Of a DNA stretch of 64,000 bases, positions 8,911 to 17,672 are shown in pieces. This DNA is from Senimuribacter sp049852125 (GTDB taxonomy: Bacteria > Bacillota > Clostridia > Peptostreptococcales > Anaerovoracaceae), in assembly GCF_049852125.1 (NCBI RefSeq), contig NZ_CP187532.1, forward strand, positions 2,728,001 to 2,792,000. The letters are read 5' to 3'. Every line of letters starts with the position of its first letter. Position 1 is the stretch's first letter. The notes beneath the pieces were generated by a model. That model worked only from the letters and a program-made list of their open reading frames with translations. It made no database searches and had not been told where the DNA came from. The translations under genes were made by a program, and so were the position numbers.

Positions 8911-9459
8911 ATGAGTAAAAAAGTCCTCATTTTTATGTCTAGTCCCAGAAAAACAAGCAACACTGACGCGCTGTGCAGAAAATTTGCAGAAGGAGCTCGC
9001 GCAGCAGGTCATGAAGTAGTACAGTTCAACGCTTCCGATTTAAAAATCTCCCCATGCCTGGCTTGCGACTATTGCGGAGAGCATCAGGGCTGCTGTCAGC
9101 CGGACGACATGCGCAAAATCTATGACGCGTTCAATGCTTGCGACGTCATCGTATTAGCATCTCCACTTTACTACTATACTATCAACGCGCAAATGAAAAT
9201 TTTCATCGACAGACTATACGCCCTGGGCTTACCTAACGGATTTAAATATGATCAAAAGGAATCTCTCCTTATCATGACAGCCGGCGAAGACAAAGAAGAT
9301 CTTTTCGAACCGCCGCTCCGCTACTATCGCCATCTGCTCGACAAGATGTTCCCATGGGAATCTCGCGGAGAGCTTTGCGTCGGCGGCTTCAGCGCTAATC
9401 CGTCCATCGAAGGCCATCCCGCTCTGGATGAAGCATATCAGTTAGGAAAATCTCTGTAG
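8911..9459 (+). CDS. NAD(P)H-dependent flavin oxidoreductase (flavodoxin-like)
   Basis: 182-residue flavodoxin-fold protein of the NADPH-dependent FMN reductase / iron-sulfur flavoprotein group. The FMN phosphate loop is FMSSPRKTSNTDAL near the N-terminus, then SPCLACDYCGEHQGCC, whose cysteines resemble the compact cluster motif of iron-sulfur flavoproteins, and ASPLYYYTINAQMKIFIDR. The start has AAAGGAGA at normal spacing. It could hand electrons to or from the ferredoxin-dependent enzymes of the island, but that link is only by proximity. Followed by a terminator. Confidence 0.8.
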   Translation: MSKKVLIFMSSPRKTSNTDALCRKFAEGARAAGHEVVQFNASDLKISPCLACDYCGEHQGCCQPDDMRKIYDAFNACDVIVLASPLYYYTINAQMKIFIDRLYALGLPNGFKYDQKESLLIMTAGEDKEDLFEPPLRYYRHLLDKMFPWESRGELCVGGFSANPSIEGHPALDEAYQLGKSL

Positions 9460-9481
9460 CAATCCTTCGAAAATACAAATC

Positions 9482-9519
9482 AAGCACTGGGAAATCGAAA
9501 AACTTCTCAGTGCTTTTTT
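9482..9519 (+). terminator. Intrinsic terminator after the flavoprotein gene
   Basis: AAGCACTGGGAA pairs with TTCTCAGTGCTT with one mismatch, followed by a T-run. Confidence 0.8.
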
Positions 9520-9640
9520 CTTCAAACGAAAATAAAACAAAGATTGAAATTTCACCGATCAAAGCGGAATAGTTTCCTGAAAAGCCTTTCTCTGTATGGT
9601 CGTTTTGACTCGTCACTAAATCATAACGCGCTGCACGCTA

Positions 9641-10930
9641 TTAACGCTCTTTCGGCGCAGTCACAATTTCGCCTGTCATGATTCTTAAAATATTACGGTC
9701 AGTTTCACCCATACCGTTTCGGCCTACATAACAAACATTTGATACGGTTTCCTCTACGTCAATTCCTCTCAACCCTTCTTCTTGTCCAAAGTGCTGTCCA
9801 TCCTCCAGCATATGTACCGACATAAGCATAGCGTCAAGCGCGGTTGCCAATTTGGCCGCGCAAGTGGATTTCGCGCCGTCACAGAAGATACCTCCAACGT
9901 TAAGCAAGGTTGATTCAATAACTTCTTCAATGCTCTCCGTCTTCCATCCTTTCAAAAACGCGATACCTGCTCCAGACGCCGCGGCAGCTGTGGCCGCGCC
10001 ACAAAACGCAGATAAACTCCCAATCTTTTTCTTTACGTAAATAGAAACAAGATTGCTCACCGCCAATGCACGAATCAACCGTTCTCTCGGCATCTGACGT
10101 TCTTGTGCATATTCCACTACAGGCAGGCAAACCGCCAATCCCTGGTTGCCGCTTCCAGAATTGATCACGACCGGCATGTTGCAGCCATTCATTCTGGCAT
10201 CAGAGCCAGCAGCAACCTTACCCTTTACACGAGAGGCGAAATCAGCATGACCTCGTTTGATTAGCGTTTTTCCGATATTAGCGCCATAATTGTTTTTCAA
10301 GCCTTCCTGAGAAATTGCGACATTACAGTTAATCTGGTTTTCCAGAGTTTTCTCAATCTCGTTAATCTTTACTGTTTCAGCAAATCGAATAATTTCCGTC
10401 AAAGTAATTTCATCGCTGAATAAACCATCCTTCGCAGAGGTTTGTTCCCTTTCCAAGAGAGCATTGCCATCCTTTACAATTTTCACTATATTCGTATGCG
10501 ATCCTGCTACCGTCACCTCAGCGATATGCTCTGCGCTATACGCTTTAATACGAATATAAAGATTGTCAACTCCCTCTGCAAGCAGGCACTGGCAGTAGCC
10601 GTCGTCCACCTTCTTCTGACAATAGGAAATATCTCGTTCCGTTACACTTTCCAGCACTTGCAGGCCGTCAGACGAATTACCTGCGACAGCGCCCAGGGTG
10701 GCCGCGACAGCAATTCCCTTTTGGTTGCCCGAATTAGGAACTGTGACGCCCATTACATTTTTGACAATATTACCGCTGCACTCTGCCACTAGTCTTTCCG
10801 GCTCCTCCCCCAGAACCTCCGCCGCCTTTGCCGCGGCAAAGGCCACCGCTATAGGCTCCGTACAGCCAAGCGCCGGGATCAGCTCGCTTTCTAGCAGACT
10901 GATATATTTCGCCGTCTTTCTTTCTTCCAT
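9641..10930 (-). CDS. L-cysteine desulfidase family protein (UPF0597/CyuA)
   Basis: 429 residues, the usual length of the UPF0597 / L-cysteine desulfidase family, related to the alpha chain of iron-sulfur serine dehydratases. Conserved cysteine motifs that would hold a [4Fe-4S] cluster are visible: ALGCTEPIA, AECSGNIVKN and CDGAKSTCAAK; NSGSGNQG lies in the middle. Known members degrade L-cysteine to pyruvate, sulfide and ammonia, but other amino-acid deaminations are possible. It has GGAGG upstream and lies downstream of the mutase gene, with a 228-bp gap that looks like broken coding sequence. A role in the island is inferred. Confidence 0.8.
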   Translation of the reverse strand: MEERKTAKYISLLESELIPALGCTEPIAVAFAAAKAAEVLGEEPERLVAECSGNIVKNVMGVTVPNSGNQKGIAVAATLGAVAGNSSDGLQVLESVTERDISYCQKKVDDGYCQCLLAEGVDNLYIRIKAYSAEHIAEVTVAGSHTNIVKIVKDGNALLEREQTSAKDGLFSDEITLTEIIRFAETVKINEIEKTLENQINCNVAISQEGLKNNYGANIGKTLIKRGHADFASRVKGKVAAGSDARMNGCNMPVVINSGSGNQGLAVCLPVVEYAQERQMPRERLIRALAVSNLVSIYVKKKIGSLSAFCGAATAAAASGAGIAFLKGWKTESIEEVIESTLLNVGGIFCDGAKSTCAAKLATALDAMLMSVHMLEDGQHFGQEEGLRGIDVEETVSNVCYVGRNGMGETDRNILRIMTGEIVTAPKER

Positions 10931-10970
10931 ATCTATTATACGTCCTCCGCTATTTACTCGTTATACTCCT

Positions 10971-11158
10971 GTTTCTGTTTCAACGCCAAGATCATAAATC
11001 CATTCCGTCAAATCATCAGAAACGGTTAAAACAATGGGTTTAACCAGCAGCAGCTGCAGCGGGATCACCGACAGCTTTCAGGCCGTCAGCGCTGTTCCAC
11101 ATCTGCAGCTGCAAGCAACGTATCAACTTCTTTACACACAGCGCCAGTCCGCTGTATT
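10971..11158 (-). pseudogene. Possible eroded coding remnant between mutase and cyuA-like gene
   Basis: The 228-bp gap reads like coding sequence in shifting minus-strand frames. One frame runs 38 codons from the mutase stop to ADGLKAVGDPAAAAG then stop. Another gives KEVDTLLAAADVEQ. A third ends PIVLTVSDDLTEWIYDLGVE then stop just before the next ribosome-binding site. No family is recognised and no single intact frame exists. It may be a decayed small gene or chance open frames. A short stem GGTTAAA/TTTAACC lies at 11024-11045. Confidence 0.25.
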
Positions 11159-12907
11159 TTATAAGTAGCTCTTGATAATCTTCACCATATCTTCAGCTTT
11201 ATTATCAGCATTGATTCCGATTTCTCTCAGCTGATCGCTAATATCCTCAGGCAGTTCCTTTCCATCGATATTTTCGTTCAAAAGACCTCCCATGATAATA
11301 TGAACGTCCTTCAAATCCCTTTTTTCCAATTTCGCCAACAGCTCCTTACCGTAGCTCAGGCCAATTCCGTTATATGTGCTGACACAGATAATACGGCTTT
11401 CCGTTTCAATAACAGCATCGCAAAGTTCATCCGTACTTACAGTTGTACCCAAATCAAATACCGTCGCACCTGCGCCTAACAGAATCTCCTTTACCAGCTG
11501 CTTGCCAAACTCATGAGCATCGGTCGTTCCCATTACTACCTTTACGCTCTTCAGAGAATCTTTCAACCCATCGATCTGCACCATGATATCATGGCTCTGT
11601 TCCTGCAGGTCACGAATAACGTTGGTCGGTCTTACAGGAATTCTTCCGCGAAGCGCCTCTTTTTCCTGACGCCCTACGCCCCATGCTTCCTCTAATTGCG
11701 CTGGACCAATTGCTTTAAGAGCCGCCATAATTTCTCCCGGATGCTCTATATCTACGCCCAGGGAATCCAGTCCGTTCATAACTCTCTCAAAGAATACATT
11801 ACCACAAGCAACCAAAAGATCCTTCGTCTGATAAATTTTGTTCCAATCCAGGAATTCAGCAACGCATGGCGCTTTCTTAATCAGCATATCAGTTTCCAAA
11901 TGTGCCGCGACCATCTCGTCTACAGTCGGTATTCTGACCGCTTCCGTTACAGGAATAGGCACTACGGCATGTCCTGTAGACATATGCTGCTGTCCAATAA
12001 TATCTCCTGTAATAAAGGATGCCAACGCGCCTGTATTCTTATCCAAGTCGTTACCATATTCCGTCGTGTTTCCATAGATCATAGTTCCCGGAATCTGATT
12101 AGGATTCATTTCCCACACCGCAAGGTTAAAGATAATTCTATCTATCGGATTACTGAACAAATTTCCGAAGCAGTGACCCAATCCGCCGCCCAGCAGAGTT
12201 TCTACATAATATCTTTCTATTTTAGCCCATCCTACCAGATTAGCCATATCGTGAATCTGTCCGCCATAACCGTCGTCCAGGTTAGAATGGATAATTACGC
12301 CATCCTCCTTGAACTTGCCCATGATACCTACCGCTGTCATCGTATTGATCGTACGGTGATCCTCACGGTCTATACCAGGAAATTCATAGTTATAATAATG
12401 GCTCATATTTCCGATCGTTGTAACGCCGGCGCGCAAAGCATTCATGCAATTTTCCACACCATTCATCATACCGATCATCATATCGCCGCAATGAGGCTGA
12501 ACAGGTACGATCTGTCCAATCTGCATCCACTCATCCTCGTTTTTCATAACAAGACCCGTACCCTGAATCTGCCCTTTTCTCCATTCTTCAGGAAGTCCCA
12601 TAACATTGTCCATGCAGAATCCAAACCGGTCGATATAACTGCCTCGCTTCTGCAGCTCATTATAGAGCTTTTCACACGCTTCCCTCGTAGTATCCCATGT
12701 ATTATAGCCAATATGACTGTGCTTCATCACATGACCGTTGCCGAGGCATTTTTTCTTGTACTCACCTTCCGTCTTACATCCCTTTTCTTTCAAAAAGAGC
12801 GTCTGGCCGATTTTCAAATCCTTCGTCAGCTTGTCTACATCCGACATAATCGATTTCATATCAGGAAGATCCTTGTACTCGAACCTTTTGTTCATTTTAA
12901 TATCCAT
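11159..12907 (-). CDS. Adenosylcobalamin-dependent mutase, fused single chain
   Basis: 582 residues. The last ~125 residues are a cobalamin-binding Rossmann domain with the base-off/His-on motif DAHEFG (DxHxxG, residues 463-468), then LGTTVSTDE and IIMGGLLN. The ~450-residue N-terminal part should be the catalytic barrel; it is rich in glycine/aromatic motifs such as GNMSHYYNYEFPGID and LLGGGLGHCFGN. Glutamate mutase usually splits these domains into two subunits, whereas 2-methyleneglutarate mutase is a single chain; this protein shares the fused plan. The upstream GlmL-type gene, 10 bp away, supports a glutamate-mutase-like carbon-skeleton rearrangement. Substrate unknown; an aminomutase is less likely. 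Confidence 0.7.
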   Translation of the reverse strand: MDIKMNKRFEYKDLPDMKSIMSDVDKLTKDLKIGQTLFLKEKGCKTEGEYKKKCLGNGHVMKHSHIGYNTWDTTREACEKLYNELQKRGSYIDRFGFCMDNVMGLPEEWRKGQIQGTGLVMKNEDEWMQIGQIVPVQPHCGDMMIGMMNGVENCMNALRAGVTTIGNMSHYYNYEFPGIDREDHRTINTMTAVGIMGKFKEDGVIIHSNLDDGYGGQIHDMANLVGWAKIERYYVETLLGGGLGHCFGNLFSNPIDRIIFNLAVWEMNPNQIPGTMIYGNTTEYGNDLDKNTGALASFITGDIIGQQHMSTGHAVVPIPVTEAVRIPTVDEMVAAHLETDMLIKKAPCVAEFLDWNKIYQTKDLLVACGNVFFERVMNGLDSLGVDIEHPGEIMAALKAIGPAQLEEAWGVGRQEKEALRGRIPVRPTNVIRDLQEQSHDIMVQIDGLKDSLKSVKVVMGTTDAHEFGKQLVKEILLGAGATVFDLGTTVSTDELCDAVIETESRIICVSTYNGIGLSYGKELLAKLEKRDLKDVHIIMGGLLNENIDGKELPEDISDQLREIGINADNKAEDMVKIIKSYL

Positions 12908-12917
12908 AACACTATTC

Positions 12918-14327
12918 TCACTTTCTCACTTCACGTAAACTGTTCATCATAATGGCAAATGCCGCCTCTGGATCAATCTCTCGCAGCATGCCCGCGGCAT
13001 ACAGAACATAATCCGCGTCAATAAAGGTCCTTCCACTGTCAGGCAGCAGTTTCATAAGCTTACGATCCCTATCAGTTTTAAACACTTCACCTAAAATTTC
13101 AGCAGGGTTTTCACTATTGACAATCGGACCTCCCGTTCCGATTACCGTGCGCACCTCCTCCAAATTCTTTCCATGCTGCAGATACGGGCAAATCTTAGAC
13201 GCAACCGCCTCAATATACCCTACGTGTCTGCGCATAGCGATATTGGCCGCATATCTGGCGATTCTCTGGTCAATTTTTAGCTCTTTTTCTCTGGATTCTG
13301 CATCATCCGCCGGTAGAAATTTAATATCGTCCAATCGTTTATCAATGGAAGCTCGCAGCTCATCCACCTGCATATCCAAATCTCTCGCAGCAGCTTCATA
13401 TCCCGCAGCCTCCAGAACCAGATTTGACGATTCTCGCATACCCAGATCGCCTTCTACCGTACGCTTTGCATACGGCTCCGGTGTTCCGACAATTTTTGCG
13501 CCCTGGGCGCCCAACGGATAACAGTAACTATGAATATCCGTAGTAGCGCCTCCAATATCTACAATAGCTAACGCACCTAGCCCCTTCTGTTCCTTTGTTC
13601 CCAGGGACAAAAGTTCTCCAGCCGCAAGTACCGATGCCGGAGTCGGCATAACCAGACGATCGATTTCCTTGCGAATCTTATCCAGACCCTTTCCGTTCGC
13701 AATTCGGTCCAGAAAAATATTCCTGATCAGCTCCTCTGTCGGCGTAGATGCAATCACATCTACATCAGGTATAATATTTTCTACCAAAAAGCATTCTTTG
13801 CCCGCTTGCTGAAACAAAAGGCGAACCTGTCTCTGCAGCCTGCTGTTGCCCGCATAGATCACTGGCATCCGGCATGCGCTGGCGGCAATACGCTCCACAT
13901 TATAAAGAACTGTCGTTACATTTCCGTCTTCATAACCTCCGCAAATAAGCAAAATTTCCAAATCCATGCTTTCCAGCTGACAAACGTCTTCCTCCGAAAT
14001 GCGTCCCGAACAGATTTTTAAAATCTTTGCTCCCGCGCCGAAAGCCGCGTTTTTCCCCGCTATTACAGATAAGGTAGGTGTCAATCCTACGACGGCCATA
14101 CGCAATCCGCCTGCAGCGCTGCTGGTAGCCAGCTTTGCTGCGTTTTCAAATTCCTTTTCACCGATTTCAGCGCGAATCTGATCATAACAGGTTGCCAAAC
14201 CGCGCCGCGCGTCACTGAAAACCGTCGACGGAGCTTTCGTAGTAAAAACAATCTCTCTCCGTTTCAAATCAGCAACCGCCGCCTTGGTATATGTACTTCC
14301 AAAGTCCAGCAAAATCGCTTTGTCCAT
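12918..14327 (-). CDS. GlmL/MutL-family mutase accessory ATPase
   Basis: 469-residue ASKHA-fold protein of the MutL/GlmL family found beside glutamate mutase and related B12 mutases, where it probably reactivates the cobalamin enzyme. The phosphate loops are visible: LLDFGSTYTKAAVADL at the N-terminus and ALAIVDIGGATTDIHS in the middle, with the later TVIGTGGPIVNS. It ends 10 bp before the mutase start, so the pair is almost certainly cotranscribed. It is not the DNA-repair MutL. A strong terminator lies between it and nhaC upstream, so it may be partly attenuated or have its own promoter. Confidence 0.85.
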   Translation of the reverse strand: MDKAILLDFGSTYTKAAVADLKRREIVFTTKAPSTVFSDARRGLATCYDQIRAEIGEKEFENAAKLATSSAAGGLRMAVVGLTPTLSVIAGKNAAFGAGAKILKICSGRISEEDVCQLESMDLEILLICGGYEDGNVTTVLYNVERIAASACRMPVIYAGNSRLQRQVRLLFQQAGKECFLVENIIPDVDVIASTPTEELIRNIFLDRIANGKGLDKIRKEIDRLVMPTPASVLAAGELLSLGTKEQKGLGALAIVDIGGATTDIHSYCYPLGAQGAKIVGTPEPYAKRTVEGDLGMRESSNLVLEAAGYEAAARDLDMQVDELRASIDKRLDDIKFLPADDAESREKELKIDQRIARYAANIAMRRHVGYIEAVASKICPYLQHGKNLEEVRTVIGTGGPIVNSENPAEILGEVFKTDRDRKLMKLLPDSGRTFIDADYVLYAAGMLREIDPEAAFAIMMNSLREVRK

Positions 14328-14352
14328 CGCAATACCTCCACTTAAACAGTTG

Positions 14353-14389
14353 AAAAAAGCGAGCCCGCCATTTAAGCAAGCTCGCTTTT
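14353..14389 (-). terminator. Intrinsic terminator between nhaC and the mutase operon
   Basis: AAAAGCGAGC pairs with GCTCGCTTTT, and on the minus strand the stem is followed by six Ts. It sits between the nhaC stop and the GlmL-type start, so most nhaC transcripts should end here. Confidence 0.8.
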
Positions 14390-14443
14390 ACATTGTCACT
14401 CAAATAACACGACTATTGTCATTTTATTTTTATATTACAGCAT

Positions 14444-15895
14444 TTACGCGGTTAAAACACCCGCTTCTTCCAGTTCTTCCTCTGTCGCCGCCGGGCAGCA
14501 CTTGCCTGTAATCGCCCAGAGAATAGTGAAGAACGGAGTCAAGAACCACATGAAGTAGTAAGGCATATACGCGCCTACAGAAACTCCCAGCGTCTGAGAA
14601 CAATACACGCCTGAGATACCCCAAGGTACCAGTGGCTGCTGTACGCAAGCCGCGTCAGAAATAGTTCTGGAAAGAACAGTACGGCTGATCTTCAATTCAT
14701 TATATCTATACTCAAATGCTTTTACAGGTACGTATCCGCCAACATACGGGTCTCCAGAGAAGAATCCAAGAATGGTACTGGAGATCAAAGTGGAGATAAT
14801 AAGACCCGCTCTCTTTTCGATCATGCCCTTCAGACGTTCTACGATCTTAACCAGAACGCCGGTTCTGTCAAGCGCTCCGCCCATTGCAAGCGCACACATG
14901 ATCAAAGTCATGGTATAGGTCATACCCTGCAGTCCGCCTCTGTTACAGATCTTCGTTACTTCAAAGATGTCAGATTCAACAGAGAAGCCATACATCATGT
15001 TGCCCAAAATGTCGCCGATCGATGCGCCCTGTACGAAAAATGCGATTACGCCGCCGGCCAACGCGCTGATGAACAAGGAAGCAAATCCCGGAAGCTTCAG
15101 TACGATGGTGATTACCAGAACTATAAGCGGAATCCAAAGCGCCGCGTTGAAGTTGAAGACACCGTCCAGGCCATTAATAGTAGTCATAACTGCCGCCTCA
15201 TCGATACTGGAAGCATTATAGCCAAGTCCAATGATGAAGAACGCGATTGCTGAAATGATAAATGCAGGGCCGCTGGTGTACAGCATAACTCTCGCGTGTT
15301 TATAAATGTTTACCTTACATACGCCGGAAGCAAAGATTACATAGTCAGAAACCGGCGACTGCTTGTCTCCAAAGAAGGAGCCGCAGATGATCGCGCCTGC
15401 TGTAATTGGTTCAGGAATACCGATACCGATGGAAATACCCATGAACGCTACGCCAATCGTTCCGATCGTAGTCCAGGAAGATCCTGTCAAGCTGGATAAG
15501 ATACCGCACATGACAACTACAAAGCCTAAGAACCAGGAAGGATCAAGAGCTTTTAATCCCAGTACGATAATATACGGAATTGTGCCGGCTGCCATCCATG
15601 TAGCAATCAACATACCGATAATACAGATAATAACCAAAGCGCCTAGGGAGTCCGCGATGGATTTGTAAATCGATGACTCTAAATCGCTCAGCTTAATTTT
15701 GAGTACGCCTCCGCCGTAGATAACTGCCGCCATCGTTACAAAGCAAAGTGGGATATGCGCGTCCAAACCCAGGAAGATAATTCCATATCCCAAGATCGCG
15801 ATACTAATCAGGAACATGATCAGGGAACTTCCGAACGACCCTTCTCTTTCCACTCGTTCTCTTTCCACTCGTTCTCTTTTTATGTCGTTTGCCAT
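14444..15895 (-). CDS. NhaC-family Na+/H+ antiporter
   Basis: 483-residue polytopic membrane protein with about 11-12 hydrophobic segments. Family marks include SWTTIGTIGVAFMGIS, GSFFGDKQSPVSD and the QQPLVPWGISGVY segment near the C-terminus. NhaC-type proteins exchange Na+ for H+ or for organic acids (malate/lactate relatives), so import of the island's substrate is possible. The N-terminus carries a tandem RERVE repeat encoded by an exact 15-bp duplication at 15843-15872. The ATG has AAGGAGG at good spacing, a leader of about 130 nt and a near-consensus promoter. Confidence 0.85.
   Translation of the reverse strand: MANDIKRERVERERVEREGSFGSSLIMFLISIAILGYGIIFLGLDAHIPLCFVTMAAVIYGGGVLKIKLSDLESSIYKSIADSLGALVIICIIGMLIATWMAAGTIPYIIVLGLKALDPSWFLGFVVVMCGILSSLTGSSWTTIGTIGVAFMGISIGIGIPEPITAGAIICGSFFGDKQSPVSDYVIFASGVCKVNIYKHARVMLYTSGPAFIISAIAFFIIGLGYNASSIDEAAVMTTINGLDGVFNFNAALWIPLIVLVITIVLKLPGFASLFISALAGGVIAFFVQGASIGDILGNMMYGFSVESDIFEVTKICNRGGLQGMTYTMTLIMCALAMGGALDRTGVLVKIVERLKGMIEKRAGLIISTLISSTILGFFSGDPYVGGYVPVKAFEYRYNELKISRTVLSRTISDAACVQQPLVPWGISGVYCSQTLGVSVGAYMPYYFMWFLTPFFTILWAITGKCCPAATEEELEEAGVLTA
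15843..15872. repeat. 15-bp tandem duplication in the nhaC 5' coding end
   Basis: Two exact copies of a 15-bp unit plus a third partial copy encode RERVE twice just after the start codon. The unit length keeps frame, so copy-number change would alter only the charged N-terminal tail. Confidence 0.85.
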
Positions 15896-16030
15896 AAAAA
15901 TTCCTCCTTAAATTGATAATAAAATAGCTATAACCCTTATCCCGAGTATGCGTCGCCAGCTAAACATTTCCTTCTGTTCTTATCTTCACACGATAGGTTA
16001 AGCCTGGCGGTTTTCCCTTTTTACATATTG

Positions 16031-16059
16031 AGAATACCATTTTTGGATTCTTGTGTCAA
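16031..16059 (-). promoter_or_regulatory. Promoter of nhaC
   Basis: On the minus strand TTGACA (16059-16054), a 17-nt spacer and TATTCT (16036-16031) form a near-consensus promoter. The leader to the nhaC ATG is about 130 nt and can pair CGCCAG (16009-16004) with CTGGCG (15959-15954) across a long loop. I could not match it to a known riboswitch. The rest of the 500-bp gap 15896-16395 holds the motif and hairpin listed next. Confidence 0.8.
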
Positions 16060-16253
16060 GATTTTTTAGAATACAAATTTCAATTTTTTGAATTTTTAAT
16101 CACGCATAACGTCGTTATTTTTCATTCCTTTCCTCGCGCATCTTTATATAAACCTCTATTTTTCAGTAGTTTTCAAACACTTTTTTATTTTTCGTTTTAT
16201 CGGCGCATCCGTTTTTTACTTTGCTTGGCGCATTATTTTTTAAAAAATTTCAG

Positions 16254-16280
16254 TTTATCAAATTCCGATATTCGGATTTA
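16254..16280. promoter_or_regulatory. Candidate operator upstream of nhaC
   Basis: TTTATCAAATTCC followed by the inverted repeat TCCGA-TAT-TCGGA. The same 13-mer occurs at 28040-28052, upstream of abfD, and its core in reverse at 27920-27929 inside the abfD promoter. Confidence 0.45.
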
Positions 16281-16309
16281 TTTCTTTTTTATTTGACCAT
16301 GCACAAATA

Positions 16310-16348
16310 GCCTACCGCGATTTTTCATTAGATAAAACCGCGGTAGGC
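16310..16348. terminator. Long GC-rich hairpin after the DUF362 gene
   Basis: GCCTACCGCG pairs perfectly with CGCGGTAGGC around a 19-nt AT-rich loop, 48 bp beyond the DUF362 stop. No long T-run follows on the minus strand, so it may be a weak terminator or an mRNA-end stabiliser. Confidence 0.5.
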
Positions 16349-16395
16349 GAGCATTTACGCACTAATATAAAACCTTTACAGTGTCGAAACAAATA

Positions 16396-17589
16396 CTAAT
16401 TATATCTCACTCCATATTCAAGACGATCACCCAGAATGCACTGTACAGTATCCACATTGCCTGGAGGACATCCCATCACGTTACGGAAACCGAATTCATC
16501 GGCGAGCTTCTTCGTACAGATGCCAATGCAAACTGTATTTTCCGGCGTAGCATCTTCCGGTAAATCAGCTGCAGTGCAAGGACCTACGATGACATTCATG
16601 TTTTCAAGGTAAGGGAATAAATCCTGAGCCTTCATATCCATCAGGGAACTGATTACTGTATTTCTGCAGCCCGTGCAGGCCTTTTCATCAAAGATCAGAC
16701 GATAAGATTCAGGCAGTCCTTCAATCTCCACTTCACACGAACGCTTAAATCTGCTTTGCACATCTTCAATCTTTTCACCGACCACTTGTATCTTAGACAA
16801 ATCCTTCTCGCCCAGACCTCTGTTATACGCGGCGACCGTGATACCCACCTCATCGACTTCATAGCCCATGATCTTACTAGTTACAGCTTCACAGGCCACC
16901 AAATCCTTTGAGCCGATAATCAAGTCCATCTCCTTGGTCTCTCCAAAGATCGGGCCAAGTCCTTGCTGTCCAAATGTACCGTCCACAATTTCCAGCACTG
17001 GCTTTACGGTCTGAATAATATCGCAAACGCCTTCCACCAGTCCTAATGTATGCAGACGCTTTTTGTTCACATCAGAAATCAGTCCTTTGCAATTCTTCAT
17101 GCCTAAAGTGACTTCAGTCTGATCGTGGGTTTTCATAACCGGGACTGTAATGATCGCATCCGCATCGCGAACCAGCTCCCAGGAACTAAGTTTTTCTACA
17201 ATTTTTCCATTCTCTACAGGAAGATCATATTTCACACTGTCCTCAGCTTTCAGGTTGATGACCGGAATCCCCTCGTCACGCAAATCCTGATAGCCGCACT
17301 TCTTAATGACCGCTTCTGTATCAGCGCCGGCCGCAGCAGACTCTGCGATAACCGGATCAGCTCCTATCGCCTTTACCGCCTCATAGATCGCCTTGCATAC
17401 TTCCCATCTGGTTACACCGCCAGACAATCTTTCCGTAGGCGTGGCCACCAGATTCGGCTTGATGATCACCTTATATCCAGGTTTAATAATATCCTCAAGT
17501 CCGCCAATCTGTTCGATCACCCGATCGACCGCAGCCTTGATATCCTCGTATTCATTGCCTTTGGTTTTAACTATAGACACTACAGACAT
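16396..17589 (-). CDS. DUF362 domain protein
   Basis: 397-residue protein with an N-terminal DUF362 domain (KVIIKPNLVA, VPVMKTHDQTEVTLGMKNCKG) and a cysteine-bearing C-terminal part (CTGCRNTV, VGPCTAADL, VMGCPPGN). DUF362 proteins often occur beside ferredoxins and redox enzymes; the C-terminal cysteines could bind a metal cluster but do not form a standard 4Fe-4S ferredoxin motif. It is last in the long catabolic operon, after the oxidoreductase beta subunit. The role in the pathway is unknown. Confidence 0.75.
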   Translation of the reverse strand: MSVVSIVKTKGNEYEDIKAAVDRVIEQIGGLEDIIKPGYKVIIKPNLVATPTERLSGGVTRWEVCKAIYEAVKAIGADPVIAESAAAGADTEAVIKKCGYQDLRDEGIPVINLKAEDSVKYDLPVENGKIVEKLSSWELVRDADAIITVPVMKTHDQTEVTLGMKNCKGLISDVNKKRLHTLGLVEGVCDIIQTVKPVLEIVDGTFGQQGLGPIFGETKEMDLIIGSKDLVACEAVTSKIMGYEVDEVGITVAAYNRGLGEKDLSKIQVVGEKIEDVQSRFKRSCEVEIEGLPESYRLIFDEKACTGCRNTVISSLMDMKAQDLFPYLENMNVIVGPCTAADLPEDATPENTVCIGICTKKLADEFGFRNVMGCPPGNVDTVQCILGDRLEYGVRYN

Positions 17590-17628
17590 TTCATACCTCC
17601 ATTTATTTCACATTTTATCCAAAACAAC

Positions 17629-17654
17629 GTTCGCTCCGCTTCCGCGCAGCGAAC
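17629..17654 (-). terminator. Hairpin between oxidoreductase beta gene and DUF362 gene
   Basis: GTTCGCT/AGCGAAC stem with a GC-rich loop in the 83-bp intergenic gap; on the minus strand it is followed by GTTGTTTTGG. Possibly a partial terminator or processing site. Confidence 0.4.
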
Positions 17655-17672
17655 GCCACACCTTCAATATCA

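Noticed and set aside
11696..12952. 418-codon open frame on the plus strand opposite the mutase gene
   Set aside because: It is antisense to a clearly coding gene, rich in Ile/His/Arg as expected for a shadow frame, and matches no family.
12918..14327. DNA mismatch-repair MutL
   Set aside because: The sequence has ASKHA ATPase motifs of the GlmL family, not the GHKL ATPase of repair MutL, and sits next to a B12 mutase.
15896..16030. Cobalamin riboswitch in the nhaC leader, suggested by the B12 mutase downstream
   Set aside because: No B12-box or other conserved blocks were seen and the leader is too short for a full cobalamin aptamer.
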